DNA of 33,995 nt. Source: an uncultured Ignavibacteriota bacterium (GTDB lineage Bacteria > Bacteroidota > Ignavibacteria > Tepidaquicellales > Tepidaquicellaceae). The first letter of the stretch is position 1, and each line of letters begins with the position of its first letter. The notes under the pieces are model-generated. The model saw nothing but the letters and a program-made list of their open reading frames with translations. It searched no databases and was not told the origin of the DNA. Shown here one piece after another: positions 8,599 to 18,261 of this stretch. The stretch covers positions 1 through 33,995 of the forward strand of contig CAIKZJ010000372.1 of the NCBI GenBank assembly GCA_903831845.1, given 5' to 3'. Made by a program: the position numbers and the translations under genes.

Positions 8599-9285
8599 TT
8601 ATTTCTTGAGACGCGCTTCGAGAAAAAGAAGCGACGGGTCTTCTGCAAGGTTTTTCATTCCGATAATCCATTCAGCCTTTTTCCCCGAATATTTTGCGGC
8701 GTTCGTGGATAAAATCTCATAAGGGAATTCTATGTTTACTCTCATCTGCTTGCCCTCAAACATATAGCTCATTTCCTTGCCGGACGAGTTGTCTCCGCTG
8801 TCCTGCGGCTTGTATATAAGAGAGAATAACACTTCCCTGCCCTTGTCTTCCCATTTAATATCTGCTTTTGAATCCCCTCCAAGACCATCGGGATTTGTGT
8901 TCGTCATTTTTCCGAGTGCTTCAATTTTGTTGAAGGCATAGTCGATAAAATATGTCGTTGAGGAATCGGCGTTGGTCATTCCTTCAAGCCGTTTCAGTTC
9001 AGTCTCCTTCGAATTTTCGAAATCCGAACGGATCTTTTTCACAAAATCCTCGTGGTTATATAACGAATCCCTTATGCTTTTTCCTTTCGCAGTGTCCAGG
9101 GATGATACGAGCATTATCATCATATCGTAGAACGACCTGTCAATGCTTATCTTCTGACTTTCAGTTCCGCTGCCGTCCGAATTGATTTTAATGTTCCTTT
9201 CGATTTCTATACAGGATGACAACTGCATAAGCATCACCGCGGCAATAAAAAGGGCGGTAAAATATTTAACATTTCCGATTTTCAT
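8599..9285 (-). CDS. Putative lipoprotein, conserved hypothetical
   Basis: A 228-residue protein with a type II signal peptide (MKIGNVKYFTALFIAAVMLMQ) and a lipobox ending LSSC25, so it should be lipid-anchored in the envelope. After the cysteine comes IEIERNIKINSDGSGTES, a pattern common in lipoproteins of unknown function from this group (a short beta-hairpin motif reading as charge-rich strand, DGSG, strand). The remainder is a mixed alpha/beta domain without recognised catalytic residues. A good ribosome binding site (AAGGAGAG) lies about 7 nt before the ATG. It is divergent from uvrA and convergent with the amidohydrolase, so it forms its own transcription unit. Function unknown. Confidence 0.75.
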   Translation of the reverse strand: MKIGNVKYFTALFIAAVMLMQLSSCIEIERNIKINSDGSGTESQKISIDRSFYDMMIMLVSSLDTAKGKSIRDSLYNHEDFVKKIRSDFENSKETELKRLEGMTNADSSTTYFIDYAFNKIEALGKMTNTNPDGLGGDSKADIKWEDKGREVLFSLIYKPQDSGDNSSGKEMSYMFEGKQMRVNIEFPYEILSTNAAKYSGKKAEWIIGMKNLAEDPSLLFLEARLKK

Positions 9286-9311
9286 GCTGACTCTCTCCTT
9301 ATTCTGTTTAT

Positions 9312-9341
9312 AATATAATTTGCTATATTTAATTACTGCAA
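9312..9341 (-). promoter_or_regulatory. Possible sigma-70-like promoter for the lipoprotein gene
   Basis: Reading the minus strand, TTGCAG (9341-9336) and TATATT (9317-9312) are separated by 18 bp and lie just upstream of the AAGGAG ribosome binding site. The match to a -35/-10 pair is only moderate. Confidence 0.3.
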
Positions 9342-9357
9342 GTTAATAAAAATTAAC
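9342..9357. repeat. Inverted repeat GTTAAT-N4-ATTAAC in the lipoprotein/uvrA intergenic region
   Basis: A perfect 6-bp inverted repeat with a 4-bp spacer directly abuts the possible lipoprotein -35 box. It is a plausible operator, but it does not match a LexA box that I know and is AT-rich. Confidence 0.3.
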
Positions 9358-9481
9358 AGTTTACAAAACACCATTATTTCAATAATAAACCGGTAAAATT
9401 GCGCGGTAATTTATCAAAAACAACCTGAACTCCTGTACATTCACATTTTCGATTTAGACAGGGTTTTTTCCTGAATTTTCA

Positions 9482-12415
9482 TTGTTTTTTGACTTTCATA
9501 CGAAATTACCGATTGGTAAATTCCAAGTTGACCGTAAAGAATTGAAGGAAAAGAAAACTACATACAGGAAAAAGAAATCCGTACCGGCTGACGATTCGAA
9601 GAACTTCATCGTTATCAAAGGCGCGAGAGTGAACAACCTTAAGAACGTTAGCATTAATATTCCCAAATACAAACTTGTAGTGTTCACGGGTGTAAGCGGT
9701 TCGGGAAAATCATCGCTGGTATTCGATACTGTCTACGCCGAAGGCCAGAGAAGATACGTTGAGAGCCTCTCTTCATACGCCCGTCAGTTTCTCGAAAAAA
9801 TGAACAAGCCCGAGGTCGATTTCATTTCAGGGCTTGCGCCCTCGATGGCTATCGAACAGAAATCCACTTCAAGAAACTCGCGTTCTACCGTAGGCACGGT
9901 AACTGAAATTTACGATTACCTGCGGCTACTGTTCGCGCGTATCGGTGAAACAGTTTCGCCCGTCAGCGGCAAAACCGTCAGAAAAGATTCACCTGCATCA
10001 ATCATAAATGAAATTTCCGCAGGAGGCAGGCAGAAACTTTTCGTTCTTGCGGGCATTAAGAAAGAGAATATTAAGAATCCGGAGGAGCTTTTCTCTGCGC
10101 TGCGGGCAAAAGGATTTTATAAAATTATAGTTAATACCGAAACAGTCGATATTAATGAAATTGAAGGACGTACTCCGGCGGAATTAATCAAATCCCTGAA
10201 AGAGTCTCATCTTTACATGGTTATAGACCGCCTTAATTTCGACCCTGATGACAGCGAATCTGTAACTCGCCTGACCGATTCACTCGAATCGGCTTTCGCG
10301 GAAGGAAACGGTTACCTGACGATAAGGATATTCGGCGACAGGAATTTTGCAGACAGGCATTACAACAAGTTTTTCGAAACCGACGGAATGACGTTCGAAG
10401 AGCCGGAACCGAGGCTTTTCTCGTTCAACAACCCGTTCGGCGCCTGCAAGAAGTGCCAGGGTTTCGGGAGAACAATGGATATCGACATGGACCTCGTCAT
10501 TCCCGACAGGAATAAATCGCTTGTCAACAACGCAATAGTTCCTTTTTCAACTCCCAAGCATTCAAAACATCTGACTGACCTTATCCTCGAAGCGGAAGAC
10601 TACGGGGTCGACGTTAACGTTCCGTTCAGAACATTAAATCAGAAAGCCCTCGAATTCGTGTTCAAAGGCGGGAAAAGATACAGCGGAATAAATAAGTTCT
10701 TCAGAATGGTCGAGCGGGAAGCAATGTACAAACTACATTACAGGGTGCTGCTCAACAGGTACAGGGCTTACACCACATGCAGCGAGTGCGGCGGAGCAAG
10801 ACTGCGGAAGGAAGCGCTGTATGTGAAGATAAACGGAATGTGCATTCACGACATAGTCAGAATGAAGATTTCGGAAGCTTATGAATTCTTCTCGACGCTT
10901 AACCTCGACGAGTACAGCAAAAAGGTGTCGGGCAGGATTCTTGACGAAATAGTTTCACGCCTGAAGTTTCTTGTGGACGTCGGCCTGACGTATCTTACTC
11001 TCGACAGGCTTTCGGCCACTCTCTCCGGCGGAGAAGCGCAGAGGATTAATCTCGCCACATCTCTGGGCTCGTCGCTGGTCGGCTCGATTTACGTTCTTGA
11101 TGAACCTTCAATAGGGCTTCATCCGAGAGATAACGAAAAACTTATCAACATTATGAAATCGCTGCGCGACATAGGCAATTCCGTGCTCGTAGTAGAACAT
11201 GACAAGGACATGATGAAAGAAGCCGACGAAATTATCGATATCGGACCGCTTGCGGGCGAAAACGGCGGCGAGATAGTTTTCCAGGGCACTTATGACCGGC
11301 TTCTCGAAGACGGAAAGTCACTGACCGCAAAGTACATTAACGGAAGAAACGGAATTGAACTTAACCGCGACCCTAAAGAAATCACGAAGGAAACGAAATT
11401 CATAAAAATCGTCGGAGCCAGGGAAAACAACCTGAAGAACATTGACGTTAAAATTCCTCTCAATACATTCACCTGCATTACAGGCGTAAGCGGTTCGGGA
11501 AAATCCACGCTCGTAAACAATATACTCTACGGGGCTCTCAAGAAAAAGCTCGAAGGATTTTACGAGGACAAGATCGGCGAGCACGACAGAATAGAGGGAT
11601 GCGAGAATCTTGAGAACGTAGAGCTTATCGACCAGTCGCAGATAGGCAAAAGCATACGCAGCAATCCGGTTACTTACATAAAGGCATTTGACGACATCAG
11701 GGAAGCTTTCGCGTCGACTCCCTACGCGAAACGGAAGAACTTCGACAGCGGCACTTTTTCTTTCAACGTGCCGGGAGGCAGGTGCGAAACCTGCGAGGGG
11801 GCAGGCGTGATTAAAGTCGAAATGCAGTTCATGGCTGACATATTTCTCGAATGCGAGTCGTGTTCGGGAAAAAGATACAAGGCGGATACACTGGAAGTCA
11901 AAATTCAGGGAAACAACGGACACGGCAGGAACATCTGCGAAGTGCTTGATATGACGGTATCGTCGGCGATAAAGTTCTTCAAACCGTATCCGAAGATAGT
12001 AAAAAAACTCAAGGTTCTGGAAGACGTCGGTCTGGGTTACATTAAACTCGGCCAGTCTGGAACTTCGCTCTCGGGCGGCGAATCGCAGCGAGTTAAACTC
12101 GCTTACCACCTCGCCAACCAGATGAAGTCTTCGAACACACTTTTCATATTCGACGAACCTACAACGGGCCTTCACTATTATGACATATCAAAACTTATGA
12201 GATGCTTCGACGCTCTTATAAAACGCGGCAACTCCGTTCTTGTAATAGAGCATAACCTGGAGGTGATAAAAAACGCCGACCACATTATCGACCTGGGACC
12301 CGAATCTGGCGACGAAGGCGGGAAAATAGTCACGGCGGGTACTCCGGAGGAAATCTCATTCTGCAGAAATTCATATACAGGAAAATTCCTGAAAAATCTT
12401 TTCGATTTGAGTTGA
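9482..12415 (+). CDS. uvrA: UvrABC excinuclease subunit A
   Basis: The ATPase and damage-recognition subunit of nucleotide excision repair, working with UvrB and UvrC. Visible in order: Walker [10 protein letters not shown] (70-78), first zinc module (C322/C325 with C433/C436), ABC signature LSGGE (514) and Walker B region [10 protein letters not shown], second Walker [10 protein letters not shown] (668-676), second zinc finger (C768, C771, C791, C794), and second signature LSGGE (863) with [11 protein letters not shown]. Both ABC modules look intact. The frame has no ATG near the front: only TTG codons at 9482 and 9542 precede the conserved [14 protein letters not shown] segment, so the protein starts from TTG with a 25-45 residue lysine-rich leader. 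The canonical CPxCG after LLFARIG is replaced by SPVSGK, as I recall for some Bacteroidota paralogues. A weak 8-bp stem without a T-run overlaps the stop codon. Confidence 0.95.
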   Translation: MFFDFHTKLPIGKFQVDRKELKEKKTTYRKKKSVPADDSKNFIVIKGARVNNLKNVSINIPKYKLVVFTGVSGSGKSSLVFDTVYAEGQRRYVESLSSYARQFLEKMNKPEVDFISGLAPSMAIEQKSTSRNSRSTVGTVTEIYDYLRLLFARIGETVSPVSGKTVRKDSPASIINEISAGGRQKLFVLAGIKKENIKNPEELFSALRAKGFYKIIVNTETVDINEIEGRTPAELIKSLKESHLYMVIDRLNFDPDDSESVTRLTDSLESAFAEGNGYLTIRIFGDRNFADRHYNKFFETDGMTFEEPEPRLFSFNNPFGACKKCQGFGRTMDIDMDLVIPDRNKSLVNNAIVPFSTPKHSKHLTDLILEAEDYGVDVNVPFRTLNQKALEFVFKGGKRYSGINKFFRMVEREAMYKLHYRVLLNRYRAYTTCSECGGARLRKEALYVKINGMCIHDIVRMKISEAYEFFSTLNLDEYSKKVSGRILDEIVSRLKFLVDVGLTYLTLDRLSATLSGGEAQRINLATSLGSSLVGSIYVLDEPSIGLHPRDNEKLINIMKSLRDIGNSVLVVEHDKDMMKEADEIIDIGPLAGENGGEIVFQGTYDRLLEDGKSLTAKYINGRNGIELNRDPKEITKETKFIKIVGARENNLKNIDVKIPLNTFTCITGVSGSGKSTLVNNILYGALKKKLEGFYEDKIGEHDRIEGCENLENVELIDQSQIGKSIRSNPVTYIKAFDDIREAFASTPYAKRKNFDSGTFSFNVPGGRCETCEGAGVIKVEMQFMADIFLECESCSGKRYKADTLEVKIQGNNGHGRNICEVLDMTVSSAIKFFKPYPKIVKKLKVLEDVGLGYIKLGQSGTSLSGGESQRVKLAYHLANQMKSSNTLFIFDEPTTGLHYYDISKLMRCFDALIKRGNSVLVIEHNLEVIKNADHIIDLGPESGDEGGKIVTAGTPEEISFCRNSYTGKFLKNLFDLS

Positions 12416-12649
12416 AAAGATAACCAAAAAGGGATATTTTTACTTGATCTCTCAAAAGTTTAGGAGAAAGCGGAGGAAATACAACTTTTGGAAATCACTT
12501 ATTATTAGGGATAACAGGTAACATTTCCAAATTAATCATCTGTCCGGCATTTGTATATAGCGAGGGATAGACCGGCCAGTTTTCAGCGGCATTTTTGTTT
12601 AACAGAAAGAATAGGGTAATTCTGTATCTGTTCAAATCAAAAAAAATAA

Positions 12650-14197
12650 ATGATCAATAGGGAAATGGACATCAGAGATGTTTCGGTAAACACTTCATTT
12701 TCGGCGCAGCATTACGATAAATCGCCGGACGCCATCGTTGTTTTGAATAAAAAGAACGAGGTGATACACGTCAACGAATCTTTCGAAAAACTGTTCAATT
12801 ACTCATTCGACGAGATCAGATCAAAGAACATCAACCAGTTCATTGTGCCGGAAAGCCATCTCGAGGAAGCAGGTGAACTCTCGAGAAACGCGCTCGGCAG
12901 AATGATAGTGAGAAAAGACACGAAACGCAAAAGCAAGGACGGGAAAACGATCTGGGTTTCGGCGCTGGGGCTCCCGGTAAAGATCGAAAACAAAGAGGAC
13001 GGAATTCTCGTCATCTACAACGACATTTCAAGAACAATCGAAGCGAAGGAAAAAAGCGAAGAGGCGAACAGAATGAAAACTGCGCTCATTGCAAACATGA
13101 GCCACGAGTTCAGAACGCCGATGAGCGCGATTCTCGGCTTCTCCGACATACTTAAAGAAGAACTCGAGAACAAGGAGCATCTCTCGATGATACGCGATAT
13201 TCATTCCTCGGCAAGAAGACTTTTAAACACTCTGAATTCGATACTCGAACTTGCTCACCTCGAATCCGACAATTTCAGGCCGAATTATTCGGAAGTCAAC
13301 CTTTCCGTTGAAATCGCTTCCCTTTCGAAGATATTCAGGAACCTTGCGGCAAACAAAAGCCTTAATTTTTCTCTCGATATAGACGACAATAACTGCATGG
13401 TGGTTATTGATACGGAGATTTTCAACCAGATAATAACCAACGTATTTGATAACGCTCTTAAGTACACGCATAAAGGCGGTATAGGCGTTAAAGTCTACAG
13501 AAAAAGAGTCGGGGGAAAAGAAGTCGTTGTTGTAAGCGTTTCAGATACGGGCATAGGTATTACAAGAGACAACCAGAAAATCATATTCAACGAGTTCAGG
13601 CAGGTAAGCGAAGGCATCAGCAGAAATTACGAGGGAACAGGCCTCGGGCTCACGCTTTCGAAAAAGATGGTCGAGCTGATGAACGGCAAAATTGAAGTCG
13701 AAAGCGAACTTGGAAAGGGCTCCGTATTTACGATTTGCTTCCCGGCCGCCGCAGAATACAAACACAAGGAACATCAAACGGAATTACCGGTTCACGGCAA
13801 AGTGACACAGGATTCACAGAACACGAAACAGAAGATTCTACTCGTAGAGGATAATAAAACAAACAAAGTGCTGATCAAGCGTTTTCTGCAGACGCATTTT
13901 GATGTCGATGACGTATCGTCGGGAATGGAAGCGCTCAAGGCAATACCTAAGGAAAAATATGTCCTTATAATGATGGACATTAATCTCGGAATCGGTATGA
14001 ACGGCCTTGAAACGGCCCGGGAAATAAGGAAACTGCCTGCTTATAAAAGTATTCCGATAGTCGCGGTTACAGGTTACGCGCTCGCGGGAGAAAAAGAAAA
14101 AATTCTTGCTAACGGTTTTACCGACTATATTTCAAAACCGTTCACGCGCGAACAGCTGCTCGAAGTGCTTATCGCGGCTCTGCAGCGTGAATACTGA
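12650..14197 (+). CDS. PAS-hybrid histidine kinase with C-terminal receiver
   Basis: A 515-residue soluble hybrid sensor kinase with no transmembrane segment. A PAS domain covers about residues 20-138 (SPDAIVVLNKKNEVIHVN, then SKDGKTIWVSALGLPV). The HisKA H-box is ANMSH152EFRTPMSAILGFSD. The HATPase domain shows the N-box (VFDNALKYTHKGG), G1 (DTGIGI), F-box and G2 (GTGLGLTLSKKMVEL). The C-terminal receiver (KILLVEDNKTNK) has its phosphoacceptor D443 in MMDINLG, a T in VAVTGYA and K in ISKPF. All residues needed for autophosphorylation and phosphotransfer are present. A second ATG at 12665 is an alternative start. It is a lone gene with no cognate output regulator alongside, so a soluble cytoplasmic signal is likely and the pathway unknown. 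Confidence 0.9.
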   Translation: MINREMDIRDVSVNTSFSAQHYDKSPDAIVVLNKKNEVIHVNESFEKLFNYSFDEIRSKNINQFIVPESHLEEAGELSRNALGRMIVRKDTKRKSKDGKTIWVSALGLPVKIENKEDGILVIYNDISRTIEAKEKSEEANRMKTALIANMSHEFRTPMSAILGFSDILKEELENKEHLSMIRDIHSSARRLLNTLNSILELAHLESDNFRPNYSEVNLSVEIASLSKIFRNLAANKSLNFSLDIDDNNCMVVIDTEIFNQIITNVFDNALKYTHKGGIGVKVYRKRVGGKEVVVVSVSDTGIGITRDNQKIIFNEFRQVSEGISRNYEGTGLGLTLSKKMVELMNGKIEVESELGKGSVFTICFPAAAEYKHKEHQTELPVHGKVTQDSQNTKQKILLVEDNKTNKVLIKRFLQTHFDVDDVSSGMEALKAIPKEKYVLIMMDINLGIGMNGLETAREIRKLPAYKSIPIVAVTGYALAGEKEKILANGFTDYISKPFTREQLLEVLIAALQREY

Positions 14198-14311
14198 TAC
14201 GATTCCAAAAATCACGATTATCGGCAAACGGAAGTACACGGCAGAACACCGGAGTAAACCGTTCACATAGTTTAATCATTTGATTGAAAGCAGGTTAAAA
14301 AACAGGGCTGT

Positions 14312-14614
14312 TCAAAGCTTTCTTAATATATCCCACGTGTAAATTCCAGTATCGTGACCGTCTTTCCACTTTATCGTTATCGCGTAATTACCCATCACTT
14401 CTATCTTGTCAATCTCGTAATATCCCGCGGCTTTGAACGGTGTTTTTATCGGTATGTAACTTTCGAATAATACGGATTCACCTTTGCAGTGTACGCAGGG
14501 ACATTCGTCCCTTAGTTTTGTAAGTGCTATTTCGGATACCTTGCCGTCGCTCCATTGCACCCTCAGCGCAGTATTATCGATTTTCTTAATCTGAGTCGGA
14601 TAGTTGTTTTCCAT
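14312..14614 (-). CDS. DUF971 (gamma-butyrobetaine hydroxylase N-terminal-like) protein
   Basis: A 100-residue protein that is essentially one DUF971 domain: W-S-D-G-K in the first strand, LRDECPCVHCKG with three cysteines at the centre, then YEIDKIEVMGNYAITIKWKDGHDTGIY-W..LR. The layout (strand, DG, LR..C-C..C, then W.DGH..GIY) is the family signature. Stand-alone DUF971 proteins are found across bacteria, often near Fe-S cluster or Mrp/ApbC carrier genes; the cysteine cluster suggests metal or Fe-S contact, but the role is not established. It is downstream of, and convergent with, the hybrid kinase, and appears to be transcribed alone from the roughly 120 bp upstream of it. Confidence 0.85.
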   Translation of the reverse strand: MENNYPTQIKKIDNTALRVQWSDGKVSEIALTKLRDECPCVHCKGESVLFESYIPIKTPFKAAGYYEIDKIEVMGNYAITIKWKDGHDTGIYTWDILRKL

Positions 14615-14730
14615 GCTTTGTTTACCCTGTGAAAATGTGTATAAATTGTTTCTCTTAACCTAAAAACTTACTCTAATAATACAAAAAAAACAATGACGAA
14701 GTACGCTTGATTCCGTGTTTACAATTTGAT

Positions 14731-14760
14731 AATAAAAAAGGCTGCCTGATGGCAGCCTTT
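14731..14760 (-). terminator. Intrinsic terminator of the C25 peptidase gene
   Basis: A perfect hairpin (aaaggctgcc / ggcagccttt, loop TGAT) has an A-run on the plus strand, giving a T-run in the minus-strand transcript. It lies about 20 nt past the peptidase stop codon. Confidence 0.88.
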
Positions 14761-14780
14761 AAATATCTTTCAGATAAATA

Positions 14781-17700
14781 TTACTTCACGAGTATCATTC
14801 GCTTCACGTCTGTGAAATCGTTCGACTCGATCCTGTAGAAGTATACGCCGCTTGAGAATTCCGCGCCGTTGAAGTCGACGGAATAGTTACCCGCCTGCTT
14901 CACTTCGTTAACGAGTGTCCTTACTTCCCTTCCGAGAACGTCGTATATCTTCAGAGTTACAAGACCCTGTTTCGGCAGTGCGAAGTTGATCTTCGTCACC
15001 GGATTGAACGGGTTCGGATAGTTCTGCGACATTTCGTACTTGTCGGGAATGACTGTCGTGCTGTTTCCCGTTCCGAGCGCGGTTGAAATCGTAAGCGCGA
15101 GGTTAGGTCTGTATGACTGTACTGCACCGCTGGTCATCGTACAGCCGGTGCTGTTGTCAGTGTAATAGCCGTAAGTCATGTTTGCAACCGATGTGGCATT
15201 TACCGGTGAATACGACGTATACGAAGTGTTGTCATAGCAGATCTCGACAAGCAGGTTGCTTGTTCCGTTGTATACGAAATAAGGAGACGCCATGTCTATC
15301 ATCTGCCAGCCGGTTCCGGGTACCGCGTATGTTCCCGAGAATGCTGTCGTCCAGCCCGTTGATACCCAGCCCGTAAGCGAGGTCTGACTTGTATGCTGGA
15401 ATCTTACGTTGAATCCGTTCATCACCTGCGTCGAATTCGAAATTACGTTGAATCCTATCTTCATTATCGCGCTGTTAATGCCCGCGCCCGCGGCGTTTAG
15501 CTCAGCTGCGGTAAATAACATCTGAGTCCTTCCGTCCATCCAGTATGTAGTAAACGGATAGTTCGATGATGATGTTCCTGTCCCGATGTAGATGTTGGCC
15601 TGATTGATTATTTTGAATTTATACAGCGCTGTCGAGTCCGTATTATGTCCGCTCGATACGTCTCTGGCAAATACTCTGTAGAATATTGAGTCGTTGTACG
15701 CGACATCATTATTCAGAGAATTGAACGCCGCCGAATATGTATTGCCGCCGGCAAGATTAAGCTTGAAGTGCTTTATTCCTGTTGAGGTGTTATTCTTGTA
15801 CCATCTCACCCATACGGAATCGACTCCGATATTATCGGTTACGCTGGCCGATACGGTCGCAGGCCACTGTACTTTGGGTACATCGCTCATCCCTGTATGC
15901 GTAATAACGGGATTCTGCGTATCCGTGCTCGCGACGAACTGGAAGTAGTTCGCTGGCGCTCCGCCCGGAAGATATGTGACTCTTCCCATAGCATCCTGTG
16001 TCCTGATGTAGTACTTATATGTAGCGACTGAACCGTTACCGGGAATGTTCGCTGTCCAGTTGTTTCCGCTTGTATTCGTCATTGTGACGCTGTCGAACGC
16101 GCTTGTCCTTGTCCAGAACATCTTCGTTCCCGTAATCGCGCTGCCCGAAGGACTTACTACGCAGTTAACCGCGTATGGTCCTGCAAGGTTTTCCGTGTTC
16201 GGAAGCGGAGTGTGCGATATTGCGGGTCCGTACGCTCTCTGATAGATTGACGGATCGCCCATGCAGTTGTACATTTCAATGTATCTCTGCATTGTCGCTG
16301 TTATGCTGCCATAGTACTGAATAAGATAAACTTTGCCTTTTACGAAGTTCTCGGCGTTTCTCTTTAGATTATCGGTGAACAGCGCCCTTTCAATTCTTCT
16401 TTCGAGAATATCGTCTTCATCCCAGTAAGAGTTTACGGACGAACCCCAGAAAATAACGCCACCCTTGGCGATTCTTATCCAGGTTTCCGCGAAACATTCG
16501 CCGCTGATGTGGTATGAGCCCGTAATACAGGCAAATGAATACACGAACGGGAATATCGTGTTGTTCAATGCGTTTACATTCGACTGGTAGAAAACAGGTC
16601 CGTCAGCCCAGTAAGTTTCCGCACCGTGACCGGAATAAATCGCGAAAATCTTTCCTGAGTCGATCGACTGCGCTACCTGTGTTGTCGTCGCGCCGCTGTG
16701 GCTGTACAGTTTGGTGTTTACCGTATACTGGTTTGGGGTAAAGAATGAATCGATTACAAAATTGTGCGTCGCTTCTGTTATAGAATAGTTGTCTGTCGAG
16801 GCCATGAACACGTTCTTCTTCCAGAGACTGTTCACGCCGTTTTCCATGTATATCGTCTTAGTGATTATGTTTGACAATTGCGTAAGATTCTGAATCGGGA
16901 ACCTTCCTACAAAAGCGTCTACATACTGGTCGCCGCCTTCAAGAAGTCCGTAGTTCCAGTCTGTATGAGGAGTGCCTTCGCCGATGCCTATCCATTCGGG
17001 AATCTTGTCGATATCGCCGACAAGAAGAATGAATTCAGGCCTGGTCGAAACGTTGTTGTAGAGGTTCTGTATGTATGCCTTTACCGCGGTATTTGTCGTT
17101 CCTGTAACGCCCGTGTTCACGACTGTAACGTTGTATCCGAGTCCCTGTTTATGGGTTACGAACGGCGCAAGCCCGCTTTCAAATTCGGGAGCAGTGATTA
17201 TAAGATAATTGTTCGTGCCTTTGGTGTTCTTCTGGCTGTAGTTTACGAACATGCTTCCGAAATACTCGTCCATGGCCGGTCTCGGCGAAAAATCCACGTC
17301 CGCCGCGTACTGAAGGTTTATGTTGAAACTTCCGGAACGGGTTTCAGTAAGTTCGTTCCTTGAAGGATTATATGCGAAAGGATAAATCGTGACCATAACG
17401 CCCTTCGCGCCGCCCATGATGAAAGGTTCCGACACGACGACGAAAGGTCCGTCCACGCTTTCCTTTGAATTGTAATACTGTTCGTTTATAACAAACGGCC
17501 TGTCTTCAAGCCTGTTGTTCTTTTCCCAGGGCATCTGTTTGGGATATATGCGGTTATTCAGAACGCTCTTTATATTGTTCTGATTTATTTCGCTTACAGA
17601 TACTTTCTGCTCATTCTTTCCTATTAACATGAAGAAAGAAATCTGCGGAAGCTGCGGTAACCCTGTTTCCGATGTGATTCCGTATTCGGGAACGTTCAGA

Positions 17701-17885
17701 AGCAGGTATTCCTGACCGCCTGCTTTGACATAATCCCTGCCGTATTCGGGAAGGTTAAAATCAACTCTGTATCCGCTGCCGTTCTGCGACAATTTTACTC
17801 CTCTCGGAGTCGTGGCGGAGTAGAGTACTGAAGAAGTAACGATGATGCAAAGAGTAAGGAATAAAATCCTCTTGAAATTTTTCAT
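14781..17885 (-). CDS. Gingipain-like C25 cysteine peptidase with T9SS sorting domain
   Basis: A 1034-residue secreted peptidase. The signal peptide (MKNFKRILFLTLCIIVTSSVLYSA) is followed by a propeptide-like region of about 200 residues. The C25 catalytic domain (about 220-560) starts at NYLIITAPEFESGLAPFVTH and carries LLVGDIDKIP, the catalytic His in IYSGH420GAETYW and the catalytic Cys in SFAC453ITGSYH. The His-Cys distance of 33 residues equals that of gingipain R (H211/C244 as I recall). Ig-like domains follow (about 570-760), then a beta-rich region, and a T9SS type A sorting domain ends the protein (NYPNPFNPVTKINFALPK, IYDVLGREV, SSGVYFYRI). T9SS cargo peptidases act at the surface or outside the cell. 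Monocistronic, with its own terminator. Confidence 0.92.
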   Translation of the reverse strand: MKNFKRILFLTLCIIVTSSVLYSATTPRGVKLSQNGSGYRVDFNLPEYGRDYVKAGGQEYLLLNVPEYGITSETGLPQLPQISFFMLIGKNEQKVSVSEINQNNIKSVLNNRIYPKQMPWEKNNRLEDRPFVINEQYYNSKESVDGPFVVVSEPFIMGGAKGVMVTIYPFAYNPSRNELTETRSGSFNINLQYAADVDFSPRPAMDEYFGSMFVNYSQKNTKGTNNYLIITAPEFESGLAPFVTHKQGLGYNVTVVNTGVTGTTNTAVKAYIQNLYNNVSTRPEFILLVGDIDKIPEWIGIGEGTPHTDWNYGLLEGGDQYVDAFVGRFPIQNLTQLSNIITKTIYMENGVNSLWKKNVFMASTDNYSITEATHNFVIDSFFTPNQYTVNTKLYSHSGATTTQVAQSIDSGKIFAIYSGHGAETYWADGPVFYQSNVNALNNTIFPFVYSFACITGSYHISGECFAETWIRIAKGGVIFWGSSVNSYWDEDDILERRIERALFTDNLKRNAENFVKGKVYLIQYYGSITATMQRYIEMYNCMGDPSIYQRAYGPAISHTPLPNTENLAGPYAVNCVVSPSGSAITGTKMFWTRTSAFDSVTMTNTSGNNWTANIPGNGSVATYKYYIRTQDAMGRVTYLPGGAPANYFQFVASTDTQNPVITHTGMSDVPKVQWPATVSASVTDNIGVDSVWVRWYKNNTSTGIKHFKLNLAGGNTYSAAFNSLNNDVAYNDSIFYRVFARDVSSGHNTDSTALYKFKIINQANIYIGTGTSSSNYPFTTYWMDGRTQMLFTAAELNAAGAGINSAIMKIGFNVISNSTQVMNGFNVRFQHTSQTSLTGWVSTGWTTAFSGTYAVPGTGWQMIDMASPYFVYNGTSNLLVEICYDNTSYTSYSPVNATSVANMTYGYYTDNSTGCTMTSGAVQSYRPNLALTISTALGTGNSTTVIPDKYEMSQNYPNPFNPVTKINFALPKQGLVTLKIYDVLGREVRTLVNEVKQAGNYSVDFNGAEFSSGVYFYRIESNDFTDVKRMILVK

Positions 17886-18200
17886 TGCTGATTCGGTTGA
17901 ATTAAAAAATTATTTGAAATGTATTTAATATTGATATGCTTATTTTCCGCGCATGTAAAATATAAAGTATATTCTCTGTTAAGAGAAATCGTGGGATTTA
18001 TTTCAGATTTCTTCACTTTTTTCATTCGGGGAAACGAAGAATATTATACAATAATAACTTAATTAATTATTATTATTTACTACCTACAAAAGTATGAAAA
18101 AACGCATCTCAGGCTGACATATTTGCGATTTGCGGTAATTCCATAATACATGTAAACGGATGTTTAATTATTTCGCTTTGTAGGAACTTCGGGGAATGAT
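17886..18200. other. AT-rich non-coding stretch upstream of the C25 peptidase gene
   Basis: No credible gene or RNA is seen. The stretch must hold the promoter of the minus-strand peptidase gene. An AT-only inverted repeat (aataataa / ttattatt around 18050-18075) is present but is low in complexity. Confidence 0.5.
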
Positions 18201-18244
18201 AAAAAAAGCGAACATCCCGCTTTAATTCCGGGAAGTCCGCTTTT
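18201..18244 (-). terminator. Intrinsic terminator of the divergent receiver/NuoE unit
   Basis: Arms aaaagcgaacatcccg and cgggaagtccgctttt pair with two mismatches around a loop of about 9 nt; the plus-strand A-run becomes a T-run in the minus-strand transcript. It lies about 20 nt past the NuoE-like stop codon. Confidence 0.82.
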
Positions 18245-18261
18245 CAAACTATTTAATTAAA

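Noticed and set aside
11318-12175. A 285-residue minus-strand frame inside uvrA
   Set aside because: Antisense shadow of the conserved second ABC module of uvrA.
12396-12421. 8-bp hairpin over the uvrA stop codon as a terminator
   Set aside because: The stem is AT-rich, the loop is 10 nt and no T-run follows.
12506-12522. Resemblance to the I-SceI homing endonuclease site (TAGGGATAACAGG then TAA)
   Set aside because: One G is missing and the last base differs. There is no homing endonuclease or intron nearby; chance similarity.
12495-12653. A 52-codon minus-strand open frame between uvrA and the hybrid kinase whose end reads like a natural protein tail (NWPVYPSLYTNAGQ..)
   Set aside because: It has no start codon near its beginning, overlaps the kinase start, and no family is recognised. 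It could be a gene remnant, but nothing beyond the frame supports this.
14301-14312. Short AACAG/CTGTT hairpin at the end of the DUF971 gene as a terminator
   Set aside because: A loop of two bases or a four-base stem is too weak, despite a T-run in the minus transcript.
18045-18080. AT-only inverted repeat as an origin or attachment site
   Set aside because: Low-complexity sequence with no DnaA boxes, integrase or tRNA nearby.
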